Shown: in pieces, positions 1 to 11,562 of the stretch | Layout of the letters: each line of letters starts with the position of its first letter | Position numbering within the stretch: the stretch's first letter is position 1 | NCBI RefSeq assembly: GCF_001467825.1 | Contig: NZ_LNYK01000016.1 | Span: 156,235-220,234 of the forward strand | DNA from: Legionella londiniensis | Lineage (GTDB): Bacteria > Pseudomonadota > Gammaproteobacteria > Legionellales > Legionellaceae | Reading direction: 5' to 3' | Length of the DNA: 64,000 bases | Program-made: the position numbers and the translations under genes | The notes under the pieces: generated by a model | Told to the model about the DNA's origin: nothing | The model's database searches: none | What the model saw: only the letters and a program-made list of their open reading frames with translations

Positions 1-174
1 AAGGAAAAATGTTATGGGATTGCCAAGGCTGGCATGAATGATTGTGGTACTGCAACGACCTCCTGTGCGGCTACTTCCAAAATAGACGGGCAGGGTGATG
101 CCTGGATTTACCTGCCTGAAGGCACCTGCAAAAAAATTGTCGGCGGTTCACTTGAACCCAGGAATAAAGATTGA
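1..174 (+). CDS. Bufferin-like DUF2282 protein, C-terminal part
   Basis: The window opens inside a gene; 57 codons remain before the TGA at 172-174. The fragment starts [15 protein letters not shown] and ends in a GTCKKIVGG-type motif. This matches the core of DUF2282 small periplasmic proteins, now called bufferins (BufA1), whose cysteines are modified and bind copper. Four cysteines are visible, at fragment residues 4, 15, 22 and 43, with the family's spacing. The signal peptide and start lie outside the window. The usual partners (DUF692, DUF2063, DoxX) are not found downstream; the next gene is an ATPase on the opposite strand. The family call is from memory but the motif is distinctive. 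Confidence 0.8.
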   Translation, partial: KEKCYGIAKAGMNDCGTATTSCAATSKIDGQGDAWIYLPEGTCKKIVGGSLEPRNKD

Positions 175-284
175 TGTACGCCAACATTAAAAGCAACTTG
201 AATTGGATATTCTAGTGTCAGTTTAAAGCTCTAAAGCGCAGCACCACGCTGGAGAATTTTAAAAATAAAAGCTTCTTTGCCTGC

Positions 285-3008
285 TCAAATATTCGGATGA
301 CGTAGGGATATAATTCTTAGGCGCAGTTGTTTTTCTGTTTCAATTAGCGCAAAAAAAACCACTCCAATAGCTATGACTAAAGCACCATCAAAGAAAGGAA
401 TCGCTTCAGTCGAAAAAATATGTTGCATAAAGGGCAGGTAGGTAATCGAGAATTGCGCTATCGTAATGACAATAATGCTTATCCATACAACTCTTGTGCC
501 TTTTACAGCATGCCAGGTTAAAGAAGTTCCGTAAATATTGCGGATATAAAATAAATGAAAAATTTCCAGTACCACCAGTGTATTTAAGGCAATCGTTCTT
601 GAAAGCTCAAGGGAATATCCTTTATCCAAGACATAATAATAAATGCCAAACACCCCACAAACAAAAAGAAAAGATACAAGGACAATGTGCCAGGCCAGTG
701 CACCGGTTAATATTGGTTCATTGCGGGGTCTGGGCGGCCGATGCATGGTATTGTCTTCAGTTGGTTCAAACGCGAGGGACAGGCCAAGGGTTACTGTTGT
801 GATTAAATTGATCCACAGTATCTGGATAGGCGTTACAGGAAGGCTCAAGCCTAACAGCAAAGCAAGAATAATGGTCATTGCCTCGCCAGCATTTGTGGGC
901 AAAGTCCAGCTGATTACTTTTTTTAGATTATCATATACAGTACGGCCTTCCTGGACTGCTGCGGCAATTGAGGCAAAGTTATCATCGGTTAGGATTAATT
1001 CAGCAGCTTCTTTGGAGACTTCATTGCCTTTTTGCCCCATGGCAATGCCCACATCGGCTCTTTTAAGGGCCAATGCATCATTGACTCCGTCGCCAGTCAT
1101 GGCAACAACCATCCCATGAGATTGCAAAGCCATGACGAGCCTTAACTTATGCTCAGGACTGGTGCGGGCAAAAATATCATTTTCTAAAACCGCGTTTGCA
1201 AGTTCCATATCATTCATTGCATCAATCTCAAAGCCTTTGAGTATCTTATCCGGATGTTCCAATCCTATTTGCCGGCCAATAGCTTCTGCGGTTACAGCAT
1301 GATCACCTGTGATCATTTTCACGTGAATCCCGGCATCAATACATTGGCCTACGGCAATAATAGCTTCTTCCCTGGGCGGGTCTATCATTCCGGTCATCCC
1401 TAACAGCACCAGGCCTTCTTGAACGTCTTGCATCTGAAGAACGGTTTTATCTGCTGGTATGGATTTCATGGCAAAAGCAAGCACTCTCTGACCTTTTTTG
1501 GCAGTTTCTTCAACTTTTTGGAGCCAATAAGCCTGATTGACCGCTTCCTGATCTCCTCTATCGGATTGTTGATTTTGACATAAAGTTAATAATTGCTCTG
1601 GAGCTCCTTTAACAAAAATATAAGCATGGCCCTGATGGTTATGATGTAAAGTTGCCATAAAACGATGTCTGGCATCAAAGGGAATGATATCCGTACTGGC
1701 CCAGGTTTGGCGTATTTCGTTGATTGGAATACCTGCTTTTTCTGCAAGCACCAGCAATGAGGCTTCCATAGGATCACCTTCTATTTGCCAACTTCCTTGC
1801 CGATGGTATAAAGTCGCAGCGTTACAAAGGACTGAACATTGTATAAGTCTCAAAAGCGAAGGATGTTTATTTGGATTAATGATTTCGCCATGGAGTTTAA
1901 TGGAGCCAACAGGCAAGTAGCCGGAGCCTTCAACTTCATAGAAATGATTTGCAGTTAATGCACTAACCACGGTCATTTCATTGCGAGTGAGCGTTCCTGT
2001 TTTATCAGTGCAGATAACTGAAACTGAGCCAATTGTTTCAATTGCTGGCAGGCGCCGAATAATGGCATGCCTGCGCGCCATAGCCTGCACACCTACCGCG
2101 AGTGTAATGGATAAAACTGCGGGGAGTCCTTCAGGAATCGCGGCAACAGACAAACCAACCACTATCATGAATAACTCGCTAAAATTGTAATGCTGAACAA
2201 AATAACCGAAAATCAATAATAAGGCGGCAACCATTAAAATCAGTATTGTGAGCCATTTTGCAAAAATATCCATTTGCCTCACTAAGGGTGTTTTTAATAA
2301 CTCAACTTTTGCCAAGAGGCCACTGATTTTGCCAATTTCGCTATACAGGCCGGTTGCAACAACTACCCCCGCTCCAGTGCCTCTCGTCACAAGAGTGCCG
2401 CTGTAAGCCATGGAAGAGCGTTCCCCAAGAACGGCATCCTGTGCTACGGGTTTGGTATCTTTCTCGACAGAAACTGATTCGCCTGTGATGACTGACTCAT
2501 CGATATTCAAACCATGGGCTTTGATAAGACGTATATCGGCCGGAACCTTATCGCCTGCTTCCAGCAGTACTATATCTCCTGGCACAAGTTCTTTTGCAGG
2601 AATTCTTTGGCGCTCGCCCCCGCGTAAAACATCAGCCATAGGGGACAACATATGACGAATGGCATCCAGGGCTTTTTCTGCTTTTCCTTCCTGGATAAAT
2701 CCAATAAAAGCATTCACAATAACCACAAGAAGTATTACCACAGTATCTACCCAATGTCGTAATAGGGCGGTTGTGACGGCAGCGATCAGAAGCACATAAA
2801 TTAAAAGATGATTAAAATGTCTTAAAAAACGCACAAGAATCGTTTCTTTAGCAGCGGCAGGAATTTGATTGAAACCAAAAATCGCCTGCCTGTCGCGCAC
2901 TTCATTGGCATTTAGCCCCTTGGCGCCTGTCCCAAGAGTAATTAAGGCTTTTTCTGCGGGTTCCGCATGCCAGTTTTTACTCATTTCCCTAAGACTCCTA
3001 ACTTCCAT
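285..3008 (-). CDS. P-type cation-transporting ATPase (P2 type)
   Basis: This 907-residue inner-membrane pump uses ATP hydrolysis to move cations. It has an N-terminal cation-ATPase domain, the actuator TGES at 175-178, membrane helix 4 with PEGL at 292-295, phosphorylation site DKTGT at 335-339, a KGAPE nucleotide-binding motif near 467-471, and the hinge TGDGVND at 638-644. Membrane helix 6 reads NLITT at 734-738, whereas Ca2+ pumps have NLVTD, so the ion cannot be read from sequence; the pattern is closer to CtpF-like pumps. The hinge continues DALALK rather than the usual DAPALK. The first ATG is preceded by AGGGAAA at suitable spacing. The gene stands alone. A second P2-type ATPase lies at 54046. 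Confidence 0.9.
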   Translation of the reverse strand: MEVRSLREMSKNWHAEPAEKALITLGTGAKGLNANEVRDRQAIFGFNQIPAAAKETILVRFLRHFNHLLIYVLLIAAVTTALLRHWVDTVVILLVVIVNAFIGFIQEGKAEKALDAIRHMLSPMADVLRGGERQRIPAKELVPGDIVLLEAGDKVPADIRLIKAHGLNIDESVITGESVSVEKDTKPVAQDAVLGERSSMAYSGTLVTRGTGAGVVVATGLYSEIGKISGLLAKVELLKTPLVRQMDIFAKWLTILILMVAALLLIFGYFVQHYNFSELFMIVVGLSVAAIPEGLPAVLSITLAVGVQAMARRHAIIRRLPAIETIGSVSVICTDKTGTLTRNEMTVVSALTANHFYEVEGSGYLPVGSIKLHGEIINPNKHPSLLRLIQCSVLCNAATLYHRQGSWQIEGDPMEASLLVLAEKAGIPINEIRQTWASTDIIPFDARHRFMATLHHNHQGHAYIFVKGAPEQLLTLCQNQQSDRGDQEAVNQAYWLQKVEETAKKGQRVLAFAMKSIPADKTVLQMQDVQEGLVLLGMTGMIDPPREEAIIAVGQCIDAGIHVKMITGDHAVTAEAIGRQIGLEHPDKILKGFEIDAMNDMELANAVLENDIFARTSPEHKLRLVMALQSHGMVVAMTGDGVNDALALKRADVGIAMGQKGNEVSKEAAELILTDDNFASIAAAVQEGRTVYDNLKKVISWTLPTNAGEAMTIILALLLGLSLPVTPIQILWINLITTVTLGLSLAFEPTEDNTMHRPPRPRNEPILTGALAWHIVLVSFLFVCGVFGIYYYVLDKGYSLELSRTIALNTLVVLEIFHLFYIRNIYGTSLTWHAVKGTRVVWISIIVITIAQFSITYLPFMQHIFSTEAIPFFDGALVIAIGVVFFALIETEKQLRLRIISLRHPNI

Positions 3009-3082
3009 TTGTTTTCCCTAAGCCAGTTATGTCATTTGCTTTTCAGAGAAAATGACTCATAACATTCTATTATGACCAGTAA

Positions 3083-3396
3083 ATGAGTTTTATAAATAGC
3101 TATATTGAAGCTTTTGCCAAGGACAATTTTAATCCTAATAATAAAGTTCATAAAGCAAGATTTGCTAGAATCCAACAAAATCAAGCGCTTCAAGCCATTC
3201 ATTTTCTTGATGAGTTTCTTGCTATTGAGGAAGGCAAGGAATTGGAGACTACCCGTATCGGTTATTGGCCGCTCAACAAAAAACATTGTTCTTGGCGAAC
3301 AAAGGCGTATTTAGTAATCGTACCGGCAAATTGTTAACGCGGTTAAAAAATAGAACAGACAATGTTTCAGGTTTGCAAATTGATTTAACCAAATAG
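3083..3396 (+). pseudogene. Small frameshifted gene of unknown function
   Basis: An open frame from 3083 encodes about 57 plausible residues, starting MSFINSYIEAFAKDNF. From about 3255 a different frame becomes protein-like and runs to TAG at 3394-3396, with RLLAAQQKTLFLANKG followed by NRTGKLLTRLKN. The two halves together look like one gene of about 100 codons with a frameshift near 3245-3265. There is no clear ribosome binding site and I do not recognise the family. It could also be chance open frames in AT-rich DNA. It may be the remnant of a larger gene. Confidence 0.35.
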
Positions 3397-3437
3397 TCCT
3401 GCTAATTTTAAAAAACGCCCAATAAATAAAGCTTGTT

Positions 3438-4850
3438 ATGGACAGAAAGGTCAGGATTGCCATTATCGGAGCAGGGACTGCTGGATTATCCGCATATAAG
3501 GAAGCCCAAAAATATACGGATGATATTTTAGTTATTGATGGGGGACCATTAGGTTCCACCTGTGCACGAATTGGATGCATGCCTTCTAAATTATTAATCC
3601 AGGCAGCGAATAACTATCACCAACGGCTTCATTTTGCCGAACAGGGGATAAAAGGGGCTCAATATCTTAAGACAAATTTACCTGAAGTCCTAAACTATGT
3701 TCGGAAAATGCGCGATAAATTTACCTCCGGTGTTGTGGAATTCACTCAATCTTTGGGTGAATCGTTTCTGTATGGCAATGCAAAGTTTATTTCCCCAAAC
3801 GCCCTTCAAGTTGGAGATCAGATCATCCACGCCGAGAGCATTATCATTGCCTGCGGTTCAAAAAGCATCATCCCCGATGAGTGGCTTAAATTTCAAGAAG
3901 ATATATTAACCAGTGAAACTATCTTTGAACAGGATTCATTGGGCCATGAGATAGGTCTTATTGGTGCGGGTAGCATTGGTTTGGAATTTGGCCAGGCGCT
4001 CTCTCGTTTGGGGATTAATATTTCTGCGTTTACCGCTACCGGCCACATTGGGGGAATAAGCGATCCTGAAGTCAATCAAGCAGCGCTTAATATTTTTCAG
4101 CAGGAATTTCCCATTTATCTCAATGAGAAAGCTTCATTAAAAAAGAAAAACGGTCAATTGTATATTCATGCATCAAGTGACATTCCAGTCAATCAAGTCA
4201 TTGTCGCTATGGGGCGTAAACCAAATTTAGCCAATTTAGGCCTACAAGAACTTGGTATTGAACTGGATGAAAAAGGAATTCCGAAATTTGATTCAACCAC
4301 CATGCAAATTCAGGATTCCCCTCTTTTTCTTGCAGGAGATGTGAATCATGCGAGGCCATTATTGCATGAAGCAGCGGATGAAGGGCGAATTGCTGCTTAT
4401 AATGCAATAAATAAAAATCAGTGTTTTAAAAGGCGAACGCCTCTTCGTATTTTGTTTACCGAACCTAATATAGTGGTTGTTGGAAAAGCATATAAAGAAT
4501 TAGAAGAAGGATCCTTTATTGCTGCTGGAATTGACTTTTCAAATCAAGGCCGAGCCAAGATTTTGCAGCAAAACCACGGTTTATTGCGAGTATATGGGGC
4601 GAAAAAAAATGGTGAACTCCTTGGCGCTGAAATGGTAGCCCCCGGCGGTGAGCACCTGGGGCATTTACTGGCTTGGGCTATCGAGCAAAAAATGACGGTA
4701 TTTGATATGCTAAAAATGCCTTTTTATCACCCTGTACTGGAAGAAGGGATGAGAACAGCGTTAAGAAAGCTCAGCAAACAAGTGGAAGAGAAATCCAGTG
4801 ATTTTGACTTGGCGATGTGTGATAGTGAGGCAATTCATTCATTGTCATAA
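3438..4850 (+). CDS. Dihydrolipoamide-dehydrogenase-like flavoprotein
   Basis: This 470-residue class I pyridine nucleotide-disulfide oxidoreductase has FAD motif GAGTAG at 11-16 and redox-active cysteines C42 and C47 in STCARIGCMPSK. The NAD(P) motif GAGSIG is at 176-181, and the second FAD-binding segment around FLAGD is at 297-301. The C-terminal dimerisation domain carries H430 and E435 in HPVLEE, matching the catalytic His-Glu pair of dihydrolipoyl dehydrogenases. No 2-oxoacid dehydrogenase E1 or E2 genes are nearby, so it is unlikely to serve a complex encoded here. It may be a paralogue acting on another disulfide. The next gene, a membrane protein with a CxC motif, follows closely and may be its partner; that is inference. 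Confidence 0.85.
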   Translation: MDRKVRIAIIGAGTAGLSAYKEAQKYTDDILVIDGGPLGSTCARIGCMPSKLLIQAANNYHQRLHFAEQGIKGAQYLKTNLPEVLNYVRKMRDKFTSGVVEFTQSLGESFLYGNAKFISPNALQVGDQIIHAESIIIACGSKSIIPDEWLKFQEDILTSETIFEQDSLGHEIGLIGAGSIGLEFGQALSRLGINISAFTATGHIGGISDPEVNQAALNIFQQEFPIYLNEKASLKKKNGQLYIHASSDIPVNQVIVAMGRKPNLANLGLQELGIELDEKGIPKFDSTTMQIQDSPLFLAGDVNHARPLLHEAADEGRIAAYNAINKNQCFKRRTPLRILFTEPNIVVVGKAYKELEEGSFIAAGIDFSNQGRAKILQQNHGLLRVYGAKKNGELLGAEMVAPGGEHLGHLLAWAIEQKMTVFDMLKMPFYHPVLEEGMRTALRKLSKQVEEKSSDFDLAMCDSEAIHSLS

Positions 4851-4905
4851 ATGGCTAAAAACTTACGGAATACAGCAAATAATGATTCACTATCGGGGGC
4901 AAAAA

Positions 4906-5697
4906 ATGGACTTAAATATCAAACATGATGAAAAAAATCAGAGATTCTATGCTACGAAAAATGATGAAGAGAGTGAGTTAAAATATAAAAAAATTGACGA
5001 TACGACTTTAGATTATTTTACAACCTTTGTACCGGAAGGCTTAAGACACCAGGGAATCGCTGCAGAAATCACCAAGCATGCATTAGAATATGCAAAGGAA
5101 AACGGTTATAAAATCGTACCGACCTGTCCATTTGTTAAGAACTTTATTGATGAGCACCCAAAATATCAGAATTTGGTTAAAAAAAAATCAGAAAAAAGTT
5201 CGGATGAATCCTCCTTGAAACGATATTGGCCTTTGCTTTCTTTAATTATTGTCTCTTTCCTTGCAGCACTGAGCATTAACTGGCAAGTTGGCGGGGACAT
5301 GCGCGTATGGATGCATTACTTTATGGGTATTTTTCTGGTGATTTTCAGTACATTAAAACTATTCCATCCTGTAGGCTTTGCTGATGGTTTTGAGATGTAT
5401 GATATTATCGCCAGGCGTTCACGCCTTTATGCTTATTGCTATCCGTTAATCGAATTGTTTCTGGGGCTTGCGTACCTATCGTTCTTTTTACCGATACTGA
5501 CTTATTTATTGACCATCGTTTTATTAAGTATTGGGGCAGTGGGGGTGGTTAATGCATTGCAAAAAGGTCTGGATATAAAATGCCCATGTATGGGCACGGT
5601 TTTAGATGTGCCTTTATCAACCGTGACGCTTACGGAAGACATTGCCATGGCAATAATGGCTTTTATATTGTTGATAAAGAGTTTATTTACCGCATAA
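4906..5697 (+). CDS. GNAT (YjdJ-like) and MauE/DoxX-like fusion membrane protein
   Basis: The open frame extends upstream to 4798, but the ATG at 4906 has a GGGGGC stretch just before it and avoids overlapping the previous gene, giving 263 residues. Residues 1-92 match small GNAT-type acyltransferases of the YjdJ group: PEGLRHQGIA at 43-52 is the acyl-CoA pyrophosphate loop, and CPFVKNFIDEHP at 74-85 is the family's C-terminal motif. A short charged linker follows. Residues 107-261 hold about five membrane helices with C226 and C228 in KCPCMG, as in MauE/DoxX-like membrane proteins linked to disulfide chemistry. The combination is unusual. The gene lies 55 bases after the flavoprotein gene and may be cotranscribed. 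Confidence 0.75.
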   Translation: MDLNIKHDEKNQRFYATKNDEESELKYKKIDDTTLDYFTTFVPEGLRHQGIAAEITKHALEYAKENGYKIVPTCPFVKNFIDEHPKYQNLVKKKSEKSSDESSLKRYWPLLSLIIVSFLAALSINWQVGGDMRVWMHYFMGIFLVIFSTLKLFHPVGFADGFEMYDIIARRSRLYAYCYPLIELFLGLAYLSFFLPILTYLLTIVLLSIGAVGVVNALQKGLDIKCPCMGTVLDVPLSTVTLTEDIAMAIMAFILLIKSLFTA

Positions 5698-5850
5698 TCG
5701 ATATTGTTGTTGCTCAGCATAGGGATTATTAATTAACAGAGCAACAGCAGTTGTTCGAACGGGTTCATTTCTGTATGATGTCTTGCCTTTTAGGATTATT
5801 ATGATTCAATTGGCACAATTTATTAATAGTTATGTCAGGTTCAGGTGATT

Positions 5851-5878
5851 TTGAAATTCACATTAGATGACATATAAA
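5851..5878 (+). promoter_or_regulatory. Candidate sigma-70 promoter for the 5952 gene
   Basis: TTGAAA at 5851-5856 and TATAAA at 5873-5878 are separated by 16 bases. A second -10-like TATAAT lies at 5907-5912 but has only weak -35 matches. Both precede the orphan gene at 5952 within an otherwise empty 254-base gap. No PmrA-type direct repeat was seen here. Confidence 0.35.
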
Positions 5879-5951
5879 GTGTTTTTATATAGAATCCAGG
5901 CATTTTTATAATGCTTTCTTTTTTTACCAAAGAGCCTCATTGAGAAGATAA

Positions 5952-6932
5952 ATGCCTGGTCAAAATAATCAATCTATTGTTCAAAACTCCCCTATACCTT
6001 CTTATCATCAGATTTATGAAATGTTGAATATGATCCCTTGGGAACCAGATAATACCGAGGAAGCTCTTGCTGTTCGGAGTCAATGGATACAATCGATTTC
6101 TGAGCAAAACCAGCCATTGGGCACTATTCAAAGTGGCAGTAACAATGTTGAAGAGTTAAATGGATCATTGCTTTCTTTGCCAGAAAATAACGATGAATAT
6201 TTATTCGATTTTGTACTGAATTCCAGCGGTGTCTCCTCTCCACTGAATTTCCCTCCCGATTTCCTGCAACCAGGAGGATCGTTTTCGTCACATCATGACG
6301 CTAATACTACACTCCAGCATCAGGTTGAAATGATGCAGCAAATGCTATCTTACCAGCAGGCGATTATTACCCAGCAAGCCGAGCGAATTCAATGGCTGCA
6401 GCTGCAGCTCCAAATTCAAAATATTCCTCAGCAGATCCAGCTTCCTGAAACATCTTCAGAAAATATCACTAATCCAGATGATAGTGGGGAAACAAAAATC
6501 ACTCACGGGAGTAAACCAAAAGCGCACGGTAAGCGCAGTATTGAGGTTAGAGCGGCAGAAGCTGGAGCAAGATTGGCTCGTTTGAGGATGGGGCACTCTA
6601 AACCTGAAGAATCGAGCGAAGAAATCACTCAAAGGCTGCAAAAAAGAAGCTTTGACCAAAAATATATAAGATTATATATAAAAGCCTATAAAACTGTTTA
6701 CATGAGGCATAAAACAGAAGATGCATCCTTAAAACGAAAGCGGCAGCCTGAAGACATACCAGGCGCTAAAAAACAAAGAAATGATTGGAATAATTCCTCT
6801 GAGGCCAGTTTTATCTCCGGACCGAGCACTTTTTTTGCAAATTCTAAACGTACTGCGAATTTCAGTGCCTCAGAAAATGAGGTGAGTTGCTCTGACGATT
6901 CAACGAATTTCAGTTCTGTATCGAAAAGCTAG
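5952..6932 (+). CDS. Hypothetical protein, candidate translocated effector with NLS-like motif
   Basis: I do not recognise this 326-residue protein. It has no signal peptide or membrane segment. Residues 1-118 are acidic and rich in Ser, Asn and Gln. Residues 119-163 are a Gln-rich amphipathic stretch likely to form a coiled coil. Residues 185-255 are basic. KRKR at 261-264 and KKQR at 273-276 form a textbook bipartite nuclear-localisation pattern with eight residues between. The last 45 residues are rich in Ser, Glu and Asp, as in many Dot/Icm substrates. The gene stands alone with gaps on both sides. Effector status is inference from composition and the probable host; it could be an ordinary cytoplasmic protein. 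Confidence 0.6.
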   Translation: MPGQNNQSIVQNSPIPSYHQIYEMLNMIPWEPDNTEEALAVRSQWIQSISEQNQPLGTIQSGSNNVEELNGSLLSLPENNDEYLFDFVLNSSGVSSPLNFPPDFLQPGGSFSSHHDANTTLQHQVEMMQQMLSYQQAIITQQAERIQWLQLQLQIQNIPQQIQLPETSSENITNPDDSGETKITHGSKPKAHGKRSIEVRAAEAGARLARLRMGHSKPEESSEEITQRLQKRSFDQKYIRLYIKAYKTVYMRHKTEDASLKRKRQPEDIPGAKKQRNDWNNSSEASFISGPSTFFANSKRTANFSASENEVSCSDDSTNFSSVSKS

Positions 6933-9312
<2,380 letters not shown>

Positions 9313-9381
9313 ATAAAACTGTTTTGGCGCACGGCCGGGCTACTTATTTAACTGGATGGGCCAGGGCTAATCACTGTAAGG

Positions 9382-11562
9382 ATGCATCCGTTGTTGCAAA
9401 CAATCATGCCGAGAATATTGTTGCTGTTATTGCTCTGCCTCAAAGCGGGTGTGGCGTCTGCCGGGTGGGTATTCAATAATCCCTATCCCCAAAGCGAAGC
9501 GGATGAAAATATTTATTATTCATCCTTTAACGAACAACCCAAAACCTTGGATCCTGCGAAATCCTATTCCAGCAATGAATATCAGTTTATCGGCCAAATC
9601 TATGAACCTCTTTTGCAGTATGATTACCTGACTCGTCCCTATAAACTCATTCCATTGACAACCGCTGCCATGCCTGAGGTTCATTATTACGATGAAAAAG
9701 GCCATGAATTAGCCGCTTCAGAAAATACAGATGTGGCAACCAGCGTGTATACCATTCATCTCAAACCGGGTATTTATTATCAGCCGCATCCTGCATTTGC
9801 AAAAAATAAAAAGGGAGAGTTTTATTATCATAACCTAACGGCCGATTACCTGGACGAACATGATATCAATCAATTAAGCGATTTTAAGCAGCAAGGTACG
9901 CGGGAGTTGATTGCTGATGATTATATTTACCAAATTAAACGGCTTGCGGATCCTGCCGTAAATTCACCGATATACGGTTTAATGAGCACATATATTTTGG
10001 GATTTAAGGAGTTTGGCAAAAAGCTTCCTTCAAGCGTCGATCGCGCATTTGTAGATTTAAGGCGTTACCCCTTGGCTGGCGTGCAAAAGATCAATGATTA
10101 TACCTTTAAAATTATTGTTAAGGGAAAATACCCACAATTCATTTTTTGGCTTGCCATGCCTTTCTTTGCCCCTGTGCCCTGGGAGGCAGATTTATTTTAT
10201 GCCCAACCGGGAATGGAAGACAGGAACATCAGTTTAGGCTGGTATCCAATCGGCACAGGGCCTTTCATGTTGACAGAAAACAATCCCAATAGCCGCATGG
10301 TTCTTGAAAAAAATCCGAAATACCATGCAGAATATTTTCCATCGCAGGGAACTGGCCTTGATATAAAAAAAGGGTATCTGCATCACCCGGATGCGCGCTT
10401 GCCCCTGATTGAAAAAGCAGTCTTTACCCTGGAAAAAGAAGCCATACCCCGATGGAATAAATTTTTGCAAGGCTATTATGATTTGTCAGGGGTAGCCGCA
10501 GACAGTTTTGACCAGGCCATCCAGATTACACAATCCGGGAATACGACCTTGACTCCTGCCATGAAAGCAAAAGGGATGCGTTTGACTCAAATGACTGATC
10601 CAAGTATTTTTTATCTTGGATTTAATATGTTAGATCCTGTTGTTGGCGGCCAGTCTGAACGCGCAAGGAAACTCAGGCTTGCTATTTCTATTGCCGTTAA
10701 TTATGAAGAAAATATTGCAATTTTCTTCAATGGCCGTGGTATTCCGGCACAAGGTCCGATTCCTCCAGGCATTTTTGGCTACAGGGAAGGCAAAAAAGGC
10801 ATTAATCCCTATGTTTACCGCTGGAAGGGAGAACCGGTTCGGCGACCTATCAGCGATGCCTTACAGCTGATGCGTGAAGCGGGATATCCAAATGGCTTGG
10901 ATCCAAACACTAATCGGCCTCTCATTCTTCATTATGATGTGCCGGCCAGCAGCGGTCCCGATGCTAAAGCGCAATTGAACTGGATGCGTAAACAGTTTGC
11001 CCGTATTGGCATTTCCTTAAATATCCGCTCGACCCAATATAACCGTTTCCAGGAAAAAATGCGAAGCGGAAACGCCCAGATTTTCAGCTGGGGATGGAAC
11101 GCAGATTATCCGGATCCTGAGAATTTTTTATTTTTATTGTACGGTCCTAATGAAAAAGTGGCTTATGGAGGTGAAAACGCAGCAAATTATCATAATCCCT
11201 TATATGATCAATTATTTGAAAAAATGAGATATCTCCCCAATGATGAAGAAAGGCAAAAAATAATTGACGAGATGGTGGCAATTCTTCGCCATGATGCGCC
11301 ATGGGTTTGGGGAATCAACAGCCAAAGCCTTGTCTTAAGCCAGCAATGGGTAGCCCCGTTTAAAACCAATACCATTTCACAAAATACCCTAAAATATATG
11401 GCGATCAACGTATCCTTACGGAACTATTTGCGGACCTTGTGGAATCAGCCGGTGTTGTGGCCTGTTCTATTGTTCATACTTTTGTTGTTATTATTATTGC
11501 TTCCGTTTGCTTTTGCTTATGTTCAAAAACAAAAAAAGCGTGCCGAGAGAATCCCGCTATGA
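9382..11562 (+). CDS. Peptide ABC transporter substrate-binding protein (family 5), C-terminally anchored
   Basis: This 726-residue periplasmic binding protein is of the SBP_bac_5 family (oligopeptide/nickel type). A signal peptide ends near ASAG (about residue 27). The motif EPLLQYDY and the late GWNADYPDPENFL segment are typical of peptide-binding proteins. A hydrophobic helix of about 20 residues near 695-715 is followed by basic residues, so the protein may be tethered to the inner membrane by its C-terminus, unlike soluble OppA. Its stop overlaps the start of the permease gene (ATGA at 11559-11562), showing an operon. The ligand is not known. Confidence 0.9.
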   Translation: MHPLLQTIMPRILLLLLLCLKAGVASAGWVFNNPYPQSEADENIYYSSFNEQPKTLDPAKSYSSNEYQFIGQIYEPLLQYDYLTRPYKLIPLTTAAMPEVHYYDEKGHELAASENTDVATSVYTIHLKPGIYYQPHPAFAKNKKGEFYYHNLTADYLDEHDINQLSDFKQQGTRELIADDYIYQIKRLADPAVNSPIYGLMSTYILGFKEFGKKLPSSVDRAFVDLRRYPLAGVQKINDYTFKIIVKGKYPQFIFWLAMPFFAPVPWEADLFYAQPGMEDRNISLGWYPIGTGPFMLTENNPNSRMVLEKNPKYHAEYFPSQGTGLDIKKGYLHHPDARLPLIEKAVFTLEKEAIPRWNKFLQGYYDLSGVAADSFDQAIQITQSGNTTLTPAMKAKGMRLTQMTDPSIFYLGFNMLDPVVGGQSERARKLRLAISIAVNYEENIAIFFNGRGIPAQGPIPPGIFGYREGKKGINPYVYRWKGEPVRRPISDALQLMREAGYPNGLDPNTNRPLILHYDVPASSGPDAKAQLNWMRKQFARIGISLNIRSTQYNRFQEKMRSGNAQIFSWGWNADYPDPENFLFLLYGPNEKVAYGGENAANYHNPLYDQLFEKMRYLPNDEERQKIIDEMVAILRHDAPWVWGINSQSLVLSQQWVAPFKTNTISQNTLKYMAINVSLRNYLRTLWNQPVLWPVLLFILLLLLLLLPFAFAYVQKQKKRAERIPL

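Noticed and set aside
643-1119. 158-codon plus-strand frame inside the first P-type ATPase
   Set aside because: It is antisense to the catalytic hinge and membrane helices; no start signal or family match.
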